From assembly GCA_913031435.1 (NCBI GenBank), contig CAJWFD010000016.1:1-45087 (forward strand): a stretch of DNA of 45,087 bases, given 5' to 3'. Of this stretch, positions 24,466 to 32,257 are shown piece after piece. A program made the translations under genes and the position numbers. The notes beneath the pieces were generated by a model. It ran no database searches, was not told the origin of the DNA, and worked only from the letters and a program-made list of their open reading frames with translations. The stretch comes from an uncultured Cryomorphaceae bacterium (lineage in GTDB: Bacteria > Bacteroidota > Bacteroidia > Flavobacteriales > Schleiferiaceae). Within the stretch, counting starts at the first letter, position 1, and every line of letters starts with the position of its first letter.

Positions 24466-27363
24466 TTAGTGCATTGCATCGTATATAAACTCCTGAATAT
24501 TTGTCCGGACGTCCAACTTACTCAGTTTCCAGTTCTCCATGTCGGGGAAAGTCCTGTTACTCAAGAATATATACAACAAATCTTCTTTTGGATCCATCCA
24601 AACCATGGTACCCGTAAAACCAGTATGTCCAAAACTGTTTTCCGAAGCACAACTACAGCTTGGACCTGATGTACCTGCTTCTTGAGGACGATCGAAACCT
24701 AGTCCACGTCTATTTTTATATTCACAGAATGCGCAGGAACTGAATTTATCGATGGTACTGGGCTGAAAAAATCGGACACCACCATAAATCCCTCGATTCA
24801 AATACATCTGCATCATTTTACCTAGGTCATTAGAATTAGCAAATAAACCAGCATGACCTGCAACGCCCCCTAACATAGCTGCGCCCATATCATGAACCGT
24901 ACCATGCACTGTAGAATTTCTCCAATAGGAGTCCTCTTCGGAAGGAACAATCTCATCTAATAAAAAGCCGTTTTTTAAAGGCGTATAAGTAAGTCTTTGA
25001 GCACCCAAAGGGGCGTAAATAGTGTTCGTTACCCATTGATCTAATGGCTCATTAAAACGTTCTTCTAACATCTCTTGAAACAGGTAGTACCCAAGGTCGG
25101 AATACCTGTAATCAGATCCCGATAGCTCGCTCTTAGCGAGCATAGAAAACATAGTATCTCGTACCTCCGTACGTATTGACATTTCTGGTCGAATACGAAC
25201 AAAACCCTCCACATCCAGATCTGTATACCAATAGTCCTTAATACTGTCTGTTTTTATAGTCTTTAAGTAAAAAGGGATCCATGCTGGTAGCCCACTTTGA
25301 TGTGCCAATACATCCTCTATGACCAGGTTTTCCTTATCAGATCCTGCCAGTCTATTGGTATGGTTACCTAAAGTTGTTTTTAACAGCAAGGGCTGCTTCT
25401 CGTACCAATGCATTATACCAGGTAAAGTCGCGGTGATTTTTGTGATTGAAGCCAAGTCGTACAGGTCCTTCCAACCGACATCCTTTCCACCATAGGTATG
25501 GGTGCCAAATGATTTCTGATAAACGACGTTTCCACGTCGAGCCACTAGGATTTGTCCACCAGGCGTCGCACCCACTTTAATAGCGTGACTCATCGTGCTG
25601 TCTATTCTATCAAGTGGGGCCTCACTGAGGCCCACTTCAAAAGGGCGCCCGTATTTTAAACGCTGAATACTTTGTGTCAAACGAGAATCTCCTGCCTTAC
25701 CCCATGTGCCCAAATCAACGGGAAGTATACCTTTCATTGCTCTTGCGCCAAAAAGGAACTGAGGTGCAAGAAGCTGAGCGACGTGATTGTTTTCATACAT
25801 CGAGATCACTTGCTGGTTACCCTTCAGCGATGGATAAGTTAAAATACCATAAGGATTGGCAAAATGAACCACGTACATCGACTTCCCCATGGAGGATAGC
25901 TCGGAAATCAACTTAAACTCGGAGGCGTTAAGCTTATAACGCTTCCAAGGATTCTTTGTGTTTTGATGAAATGAAACTATGATGACATCCGATGCCGTTG
26001 CAGCATCCAAAGGAGTATCACTTCCGGTAAAATGAGACATCTCTTTATACCTGTCCAAATAAGCCTCAAATATTGAATTATCAGTAAGATCACCAAGGCT
26101 AATGTGAATGAATTTTTGGTCTAATGCTTTAATAGGCATTGCGGCTGTCCCGTTCGGCAGGGCAGTTGCTGCAGCCGCTATTATCTTGAAGCTCACTTCT
26201 TCATTTAGAGACCTACGGCCTTGGTTAAGTGATGTGAGTGTGGTCTCTAAACTAAATTTTTTCGACAAATTCCAGTCTTCATATGACCGCGTAATGGACT
26301 TTGCGATCAATATTTTTTTTACTCGGCGATCCAATTCTTCTATGGATAATTCTCCTGATGTAAATGAGGTCATCAAACCTTTGGAAGCCGCCGGAACATT
26401 CATAGGAAATAGTAAAATATCGTTACCCGCCTTAAAGGCTTCTACTTCTAATTTACCCGGAGAAGCATACTCGCTTACTCCCTTCATATTCAATGCATCA
26501 GTGATTATTAAACCCTTAAAGTTCCATTGGTTTTTTAATACTTCGGTGATCACTTTTTTAGATAAACTAGTAGGTTTACCGCTGGGCTCTAAGGAAGGGA
26601 TATTTAAATGAGCGATCATGATTGAACCTACCCCATGATCCACAGCAGCCTTAAAGGGCACCCACTCCATTTGCTTCAGTTCAGCAAGAGATCTGTCTAC
26701 TTTTGGGAGGGTCTTATGGCTGTCTTGTTGTGTATCGCCATGGCCTGGAAAATGTTTACCACAAGCTAGAACTTCACTACCCTGTAAACCTTGGATTTGA
26801 GCAATACCGTGTGCTGACACTCCCTGAACCGTTGATCCAAAAGAACGAGCTCCAATGATAGGATTGGTAGGATTGGTATTTACATCTAATACGGGAGAAA
26901 AACTGATATGAACTCCTACCCGCTTGCATTCAAACGCTAACGCCTTTCCCAGGTCCTTCGTAAGGAGTATGTCGTTTGCCGCGCCTACGGTAAGCGACGT
27001 TGGGAATTTATACGTACTGTCTAACCTCATGGCTTGTCCCCACTCTGCATCCTGTCCAACGAGCAAGGGCAAAGAGGATGCATTATGAAGGCGCTGAAGA
27101 AAATGAAGCTGTCGCTTTGGTCCCCCTTGCATCATAATAACGCCACCGATATGGTAAGTACGTGCTAATGACTCCACTTCACGTTGATGCTCGATCCCCT
27201 GGTTACTGTAGGCAGCAACCATGAATAATTGTCCCACTTTCTGTTGAAGTGTCATTTTTGACAATACAGAATCCGCGTCAAAAGACTGTTTATCAGTGAG
27301 TTGACCAAAACAAAGCAACGGAAAAACAAGAACTGTTAAAACGACTCGGATCCTATACATCAT
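24466..27363 (-). CDS. GH3 beta-N-acetylhexosaminidase and beta-lactamase-fold serine hydrolase fusion
   Basis: This 965-residue secreted fusion has a signal peptide near residues 1-21 (ending CFGQ). The GH3 domain (about 25-360) has the NagZ-type catalytic His in KHFPGHGDT with following DSH, and the nucleophile Asp in IITDALNMKG (about 288). An interdomain stretch (370-590) follows. The serine-hydrolase domain (about 600-960) shows SITK (about 640), the YSD variant of the Tyr motif in YRYSDLGYY, and HTGFTGT. The pairing suggests cell-wall turnover, removing GlcNAc and acting on peptides or esters in the periplasm; fusions of this kind are recurrent in Bacteroidota. The start is ATGATG at 27358-27363. 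Cysteines in FSSCAFCEYK are unusual extras. Confidence 0.93.
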   Translation of the reverse strand: MMYRIRVVLTVLVFPLLCFGQLTDKQSFDADSVLSKMTLQQKVGQLFMVAAYSNQGIEHQREVESLARTYHIGGVIMMQGGPKRQLHFLQRLHNASSLPLLVGQDAEWGQAMRLDSTYKFPTSLTVGAANDILLTKDLGKALAFECKRVGVHISFSPVLDVNTNPTNPIIGARSFGSTVQGVSAHGIAQIQGLQGSEVLACGKHFPGHGDTQQDSHKTLPKVDRSLAELKQMEWVPFKAAVDHGVGSIMIAHLNIPSLEPSGKPTSLSKKVITEVLKNQWNFKGLIITDALNMKGVSEYASPGKLEVEAFKAGNDILLFPMNVPAASKGLMTSFTSGELSIEELDRRVKKILIAKSITRSYEDWNLSKKFSLETTLTSLNQGRRSLNEEVSFKIIAAAATALPNGTAAMPIKALDQKFIHISLGDLTDNSIFEAYLDRYKEMSHFTGSDTPLDAATASDVIIVSFHQNTKNPWKRYKLNASEFKLISELSSMGKSMYVVHFANPYGILTYPSLKGNQQVISMYENNHVAQLLAPQFLFGARAMKGILPVDLGTWGKAGDSRLTQSIQRLKYGRPFEVGLSEAPLDRIDSTMSHAIKVGATPGGQILVARRGNVVYQKSFGTHTYGGKDVGWKDLYDLASITKITATLPGIMHWYEKQPLLLKTTLGNHTNRLAGSDKENLVIEDVLAHQSGLPAWIPFYLKTIKTDSIKDYWYTDLDVEGFVRIRPEMSIRTEVRDTMFSMLAKSELSGSDYRYSDLGYYLFQEMLEERFNEPLDQWVTNTIYAPLGAQRLTYTPLKNGFLLDEIVPSEEDSYWRNSTVHGTVHDMGAAMLGGVAGHAGLFANSNDLGKMMQMYLNRGIYGGVRFFQPSTIDKFSSCAFCEYKNRRGLGFDRPQEAGTSGPSCSCASENSFGHTGFTGTMVWMDPKEDLLYIFLSNRTFPDMENWKLSKLDVRTNIQEFIYDAMH

Positions 27364-27389
27364 GGGGCTGAAAAGTGACTGTGGGTTGT

Positions 27390-27397
27390 TATCTTTG
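27390..27397 (+). promoter_or_regulatory. -7 element of the small protein-mutL-rhomboid operon
   Basis: TATCTTTG exactly matches TAnnTTTG, 21 bases before the ATG at 27419. AGGAGA follows at about 27401, too far from the ATG (13 bases) to be a strong Shine-Dalgarno site. No TTG at proper spacing. Confidence 0.4.
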
Positions 27398-27418
27398 AAA
27401 AGGAGAAGTTAAGATAAT

Positions 27419-27694
27419 ATGGGATTTTTTGTATCGAATAAGCCGCGTGGTTTTCAACATAAACCACGCTTTCATGATGAACGTAAAGAACGACTCAGAA
27501 TATTGGAGCGTCCTGAAGGCATTAGTGAAATTCCATTTGATGATAAAGAGAAGTACCGCGAGCGATTGAGAGAGAATTGGGAACTAAGAAGGACCCAAAG
27601 CTCTGGTAAAAGTGATGGCTATGCCAAACGGCTACTTTACAGCTTACTATTCCTAATTGCATTAGTGCTCATTGCTGCCAAATATTATTTATGA
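27419..27694 (+). CDS. Small single-span membrane protein upstream of mutL
   Basis: This 91-residue protein has a charged cytoplasmic part (1-68: KPRGFQHKPRFHDERKERL, many Arg, Lys and Glu) and one C-terminal helix, LLYSLLFLIALVLIAAKYYL (72-91). The topology looks tail-anchored. Similar small proteins occur before mutL in Bacteroidota, sometimes misnamed riboflavin synthase subunits; I infer no enzyme. Its stop overlaps the mutL ATG by four bases (ATGA), so expression is coupled. Confidence 0.82.
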   Translation: MGFFVSNKPRGFQHKPRFHDERKERLRILERPEGISEIPFDDKEKYRERLRENWELRRTQSSGKSDGYAKRLLYSLLFLIALVLIAAKYYL

Positions 27695-29529
27695 CTCCCC
27701 TTATAGCCGTTCTTCCTGATCACGTAGCCAATCAAATTGCTGCTGGCGAAGTCGTACAGCGACCTGCTTCCATAGTGAAAGAGTTGCTTGAAAACAGTAT
27801 TGATGCTGGTGCCACGAAAATCACCATTCATCTTTCAGGAGCAGGAAAAACGGGCATCGTCGTCACTGACAATGGCTCAGGAATGAACGAAAAAGATGCT
27901 GAATTATGTTTCAGGCGACATGCGACCTCCAAAATAAAAACTGCAGAAGATCTTTTTGCACTTACTACAAGAGGTTTTCGCGGAGAGGCTATGGCTTCGA
28001 TCGCCGCAGTTTCGCACGTGATCTTGCGTACAAATAATGAAGAAACATCCTTAGGCACCCAACTGAACTTGGAGGATGGAAAAGTGATCTCTAAAGCTGG
28101 TTTCCCTGGACCTAAGGGCAGTATAGTGGAGGTCAAAAACTTGTTTTACAACGTTCCTGCGAGAAGAAAATTTTTAAAAAATGATCGGATAGAACTTCGG
28201 CATTGTATTGATGAATTCCACAGAGTGGCATTGTTACATGCACAGATAGAATGGGTATTAAAAAGCGATGATAAGCTACTTTTTCACCTTCAAGCAGAGC
28301 CGTTGCGGAGAAGAATTAGTGCGATCTTCGGTCGCAAGTTTGATGAACGCCTGGTTCCTATTCAAGAAACTACTGAAGTTGTATCTGTGGGTGGTTTTAT
28401 ATTAAAACCAGAATATGCCAAGAAGAAACGCGGTGAGCAGTTTTTCTTTGTCAACGGACGTTATATTAAGTCTCCTTTTTTACATAATGCTCTACGTGAA
28501 GCATTTGAGGAAGTTCTCAGTGGAGATCATCATCCAGGATATTTTCTGTATTTAACAATTGACCCAGCAAGTTTGGACGTGAACATTCATCCAACAAAAA
28601 CAGAAGTTAAATTCGAGGATGAAAGATCCATATATGCTGTATTAAGAAGTGCTGGCAGACATGCAATTGGACAATTTAATGTCGGACCAGCTATCGATTT
28701 TAATGCTGAAGCCAGTTTTCAGATACCTCCGCTACCGAACGGACATTTTCCTAAGGTACCTGAGATCAGAGTAAATCCTAATTTCAACCCCTTCTTAAGT
28801 AATTCAGAGGATAGACCGCGTTTGAGAACTCCTGACCAGCAATATGAGAGCATGCAGTCTGAGAGAAATCTGAATACAAATCAAGAGTTCGCCGCGATGG
28901 AACGGCAAGAAGACCTCACTTCTTTTTGGAACCAGCGTAATGAGATTACTGAGACCCTCCCCCAAGTATTTAATGGACTTAAAATGCTTCCTTGGGGTAA
29001 ATATGCAGTAACCACGCTAGGAGATAAGTTGCTTTTAATCGACATAGCAGCAGCTCGATTTAGAATTTTATTTGATCAAATCTGGTTAAAACTTCAACAT
29101 ACCACCTTAGCCTCGCAACAAATTCTCTTCCCAATTGAAATGAATTTAAATGTTTCCGAATTTGAATTACTTCAGCTACATGCATCTCACTTTGCGGTAG
29201 TAGGATTTGATTGGAGCAATACTGGAAACTCAACATCTATCGAACTCACTGGAATTCCAATGGTTATTTCTATGGAGCAGGCCGTACCTGCCATGGAAAA
29301 ATTATTAGAAAACATGAGTGAATTGGAGAACCTTGCAGAAACTGAATTAATCAAAAATTTAGCCACGTCATTGTCCAAGCAAGCAGCCGGTTCTTTGATC
29401 CCAAGTAGCCCTGAAGAGTTAAATGCATTAAGAGAACAACTCCTCAGCAGTAGTAATCCTCAATATTCACCTAGCGGTAAAAAAATTATTGCTGAACTCT
29501 CTCAGGAAGATTTAGTTAAACTATTATGA
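27691..29529 (+). CDS. mutL: DNA mismatch repair protein MutL
   Basis: MutL couples mismatch recognition by MutS to downstream excision. The 612 residues open with the GHKL ATPase: VANQIAAGEVVQRPASIVKE, LLENSIDAGATKI, DNGSGM and GFRGEAMASIA. NIHPTKTEVKFEDE closes the N-terminal domain (about 330). After a linker (350-430) the C-terminal dimerisation domain lacks the metal-binding nuclease motif DQHA(x)2E(x)4E: the equivalent stretch, 451-462, reads DIAAARFRILFD. The usual cysteine-containing ACK/CH segment near the end is also absent. It is therefore probably a nuclease-deficient MutL. It overlaps neighbours on both sides by four bases. Confidence 0.95.
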   Translation: MTPLIAVLPDHVANQIAAGEVVQRPASIVKELLENSIDAGATKITIHLSGAGKTGIVVTDNGSGMNEKDAELCFRRHATSKIKTAEDLFALTTRGFRGEAMASIAAVSHVILRTNNEETSLGTQLNLEDGKVISKAGFPGPKGSIVEVKNLFYNVPARRKFLKNDRIELRHCIDEFHRVALLHAQIEWVLKSDDKLLFHLQAEPLRRRISAIFGRKFDERLVPIQETTEVVSVGGFILKPEYAKKKRGEQFFFVNGRYIKSPFLHNALREAFEEVLSGDHHPGYFLYLTIDPASLDVNIHPTKTEVKFEDERSIYAVLRSAGRHAIGQFNVGPAIDFNAEASFQIPPLPNGHFPKVPEIRVNPNFNPFLSNSEDRPRLRTPDQQYESMQSERNLNTNQEFAAMERQEDLTSFWNQRNEITETLPQVFNGLKMLPWGKYAVTTLGDKLLLIDIAAARFRILFDQIWLKLQHTTLASQQILFPIEMNLNVSEFELLQLHASHFAVVGFDWSNTGNSTSIELTGIPMVISMEQAVPAMEKLLENMSELENLAETELIKNLATSLSKQAAGSLIPSSPEELNALREQLLSSSNPQYSPSGKKIIAELSQEDLVKLL

Positions 29530-30257
29530 TTTCACAACAACGATTCAGTTTGATGCCCACCGTGGTAAAGAATTTGCTTATTATAAATGGGTTAGTTTTC
29601 CTTGGAATGGTAAGCATACGTTCAACTTTTGGAGTAGATATTACCCAATGGTTGGGACTTTATTTCCCGGCTTCAGAAAGCTTCAATCCGTTCCAGCTGA
29701 TATCTCACATGTTCATGCATGGAAACTTTCGTCATATCATTTCTAATATGATCATGCTGTGGTTTTTAGGAAGTGCTATGGAAAACCATTGGGGATCGCA
29801 AAGGTTTCTTATTTATTACATACTTACTGGCTTAGGAGCAAGTGCTCTCCAAATCGGAGTTAATGGCTATGAATACTATAACATTTTAGCGCAAGTAAGT
29901 GCTGATAACGCACAACTGGTACTTTCCGAAGGAGCAGACTTAATCCAACGAAACTATAATTATTCAGACCCGAGTATGGGGGCTCTAAACAGGTTACTAA
30001 ACACCCCAATGGTTGGAGCATCTGGTGCTGTTTTTGGGGTATTACTGGCGTTTGGAATGACCTTCCCCAACCAGGTTATATACCTTAACTTCTTCTTTCC
30101 TATCAAGGCTAAATACTTTGTGATCGGTTACGGATTATTTGAACTATACAATGGATTTAGTGTCAGTAATAGTGGTGTCGCTCACTTTGCGCATCTTGGG
30201 GGCATGTTGTTTGGTTATATTCTGATTCGACGTTGGAAAAAAAGTAGGTATTTATAA
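29526..30257 (+). CDS. Rhomboid family intramembrane serine protease
   Basis: This 243-residue polytopic membrane protease cleaves substrates within the bilayer. The catalytic Ser is in VGASGAVFG and the catalytic His in VAHFAHLGGMLFG, giving a complete GxSG/H dyad. HMFMHGNFRHIISNMIMLWF (about 60-79) is the family oxyanion-side helix. A 45-residue loop before the serine helix is long. The start overlaps mutL by ATGA. Substrate unknown. Confidence 0.92.
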   Translation: MISQQRFSLMPTVVKNLLIINGLVFLGMVSIRSTFGVDITQWLGLYFPASESFNPFQLISHMFMHGNFRHIISNMIMLWFLGSAMENHWGSQRFLIYYILTGLGASALQIGVNGYEYYNILAQVSADNAQLVLSEGADLIQRNYNYSDPSMGALNRLLNTPMVGASGAVFGVLLAFGMTFPNQVIYLNFFFPIKAKYFVIGYGLFELYNGFSVSNSGVAHFAHLGGMLFGYILIRRWKKSRYL

Positions 30258-30275
30258 CACCCATTAAAGACAATC

Positions 30276-31196
30276 ATGAGCGAGTTTTTTGATAAGGTTA
30301 AGCACGATGCATTTAAGGGCGATTATTTGACGCGACTCTTATACCTGAATATTAGTGTTTTCTTGTTATACACCTTAGTCAATGCATTTACCAGTCTGCT
30401 GACTGGTGATTTCAGTCTCGTTCCGAAATTAGCTGATCAGATTCTCGCGCTGCCTTCTGATCCTTTAAAGGCCATTCTAAAGCCTTGGACTTTTCTGACT
30501 TATATGTTTACGCATTTTTCGTTTCGACACCTTTTGTTCAATATGATCATCTTGTATTTTTCCGGTAAAATGCTCATGGAATACCTTGGAGAAAAACGAA
30601 TGCTCGCCCTTTATATCTATGGAGGACTGGCCGGTGGAATTCTTTATATCGTTTTATATAACCTCAGCCCTATACTAGTATCAGGATCTATGGTAGGCGC
30701 TAGCGCAGGCGTGATTGCGATCCTTGTAGCTGGTGCTTTGTACATGCCGCAAATGCCTGTAAAGCTTTGGGGTATTATTGAAATAAAATACTGGATGCTG
30801 GCCGCAGGGCTGGTGCTATTGGACATTCTTAGTCTAACCGGATCCAATGCAGGAGGGCACATTGCCCATCTCGGTGGTGCTGTGGTAGCGTACTTCTTCA
30901 TCCAAAGTATGAGAAAAGGCAACGAATGGAATGTCTACCTGTTCCAGGTAATTGATCATATCCGCGGTATAATTTATTCCTCAGGAAAGAAAAATAGAAA
31001 GCGAGGCTTCAGCTTCGGGGATCGTAGCTATGTTAAACACAAAGACGTGAAGAAAAAAAAGCACAGTTCAAGTGGACAACCAGCTCCTGAGGAATCCGCT
31101 CTTATGGATGAAATTCTAGAGAAGATCAAAAACAGTGGTTACGATAGCTTGAGCAAGGATGAGAAGGCTTTTTTATTTAAAATCTCCAAGGAGTAG
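30276..31196 (+). CDS. Rhomboid family intramembrane protease, second copy
   Basis: This 306-residue protein has six predicted membrane helices and a basic C-terminal cytoplasmic tail of about 90 residues. The serine motif reads VGASAGVIA, where the usual GxSG has Ala and then Gly; the His motif is GHIAHLGGA. The candidate catalytic Ser and His are thus kept, so it is probably active, but the altered glycine is notable. HFSFRHLLFNMIILYFSGK matches the conserved helix. It follows the first rhomboid by 18 bp. A poly-lysine stretch lies near residue 255. Confidence 0.88.
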   Translation: MSEFFDKVKHDAFKGDYLTRLLYLNISVFLLYTLVNAFTSLLTGDFSLVPKLADQILALPSDPLKAILKPWTFLTYMFTHFSFRHLLFNMIILYFSGKMLMEYLGEKRMLALYIYGGLAGGILYIVLYNLSPILVSGSMVGASAGVIAILVAGALYMPQMPVKLWGIIEIKYWMLAAGLVLLDILSLTGSNAGGHIAHLGGAVVAYFFIQSMRKGNEWNVYLFQVIDHIRGIIYSSGKKNRKRGFSFGDRSYVKHKDVKKKKHSSSGQPAPEESALMDEILEKIKNSGYDSLSKDEKAFLFKISKE

Positions 31197-32257
31197 TGAA
31201 AAAGAGACGTTTCCTAATACGGTGGGCCAATCGCGTAGTGTTTCTCACTACACTTCTTGTAGGGCTGGGGTCCTTAGTTTCTTCTAATTGGTTACCAGGC
31301 GCAAGTCTCTTGTCCCTGATATTTCCCCTTTTAATTTTACCTAATGTCGTTTTACTGCTTTTGTCTTTGCGATATATGGCTCGTAAATCACCAATAACTA
31401 TGATAGGAATTGGTTTAACTATAATACCTGTACTTGCGCAATTACCCTTCGCTACGGCCCCTGAGGAGCAATTAGACGATATTAAAATAGCGACCTATAA
31501 TGTAAGAGGCTTTTATCAAGAAGCCTCAGTCTCAGAACAAATAGCCAAATGGACGTCCGAACAAAATATAGATATTTTGTGCATGCAAGAAATTCGAAAA
31601 AGTGCAGCTTCTCCAATAGCAGAACGTTTTCCTTTCAGAACCCATGCTCCAAAATGGAGTGGCTACAGTGTAGGAATCTATTCTACCTATGCCATAATTA
31701 ACAGTGGTTCACTCGAGTTTGATCGGGTAGAAAAGCAATCGTACGCGAGGTTTAGTGCTGGATTTGCAGACATCATATTACCATTTGACACCGTGCGCGT
31801 ACTTAATGTTCACCTCAGCTCCACTGGGGTTCAAGATGGAGATATGACCGTTGAGCCTACAAGAGAAGACTTACTGGAGGCGAGCCAATTTGTAGCTAAG
31901 AAAATAGCCGCTTCGGATCTAAACAGAGGTTTGCAGGCAGAACACATCGTAGAATGGGTCGAAGACAGCCCACATCCTGTTATACTTTGTGGGGATTTCA
32001 ATGGAGTTCCAGGAGGTAATCTTTACGCTAGACTATTGACCAATCTTATAGATCCTTACATATTTAAAGGTCATGGGCCTATGGGTACTTTTGAACCTTT
32101 ACAAAGGCGGCACCTACCTATTCGTATCGATTGGACCTTGCATAGTAAAGAATTAATCGCCACTGGCCAATATGTAGATCATATCTACCTCAGTGACCAT
32201 TTTCCGCTGGTCACTACTATTTCAGGTTTATATCAAGTTGAACCTCCGTTAGAATAA
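31196..32257 (+). CDS. Membrane-anchored endonuclease/exonuclease/phosphatase-family protein
   Basis: This 353-residue protein has three N-terminal membrane helices (about 10-85) and a periplasmic EEP domain (92-345). Catalytic motifs are visible: ATYNVRGF, ILCMQEIRK, LNVHLSS, ILCGDFNGVPGG, RIDWTLHS and YLSDHFPLVT. Enzymes with this fold cut phosphodiesters in nucleic acids or lipids; which one here is unknown. It starts with GTG that overlaps the rhomboid stop by one base (TAGTG) and closes the five-gene operon. The 3' end overlaps the convergent binding-protein gene by 41 bases. Confidence 0.88.
   Translation: MKKRRFLIRWANRVVFLTTLLVGLGSLVSSNWLPGASLLSLIFPLLILPNVVLLLLSLRYMARKSPITMIGIGLTIIPVLAQLPFATAPEEQLDDIKIATYNVRGFYQEASVSEQIAKWTSEQNIDILCMQEIRKSAASPIAERFPFRTHAPKWSGYSVGIYSTYAIINSGSLEFDRVEKQSYARFSAGFADIILPFDTVRVLNVHLSSTGVQDGDMTVEPTREDLLEASQFVAKKIAASDLNRGLQAEHIVEWVEDSPHPVILCGDFNGVPGGNLYARLLTNLIDPYIFKGHGPMGTFEPLQRRHLPIRIDWTLHSKELIATGQYVDHIYLSDHFPLVTTISGLYQVEPPLE

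Noticed and set aside
26108-26611. 167-codon open frame antisense to the GH3 domain
   Set aside because: It is the complement of a well-supported gene and its translation shows no recognisable motif; the GH3 frame has clear catalytic residues.
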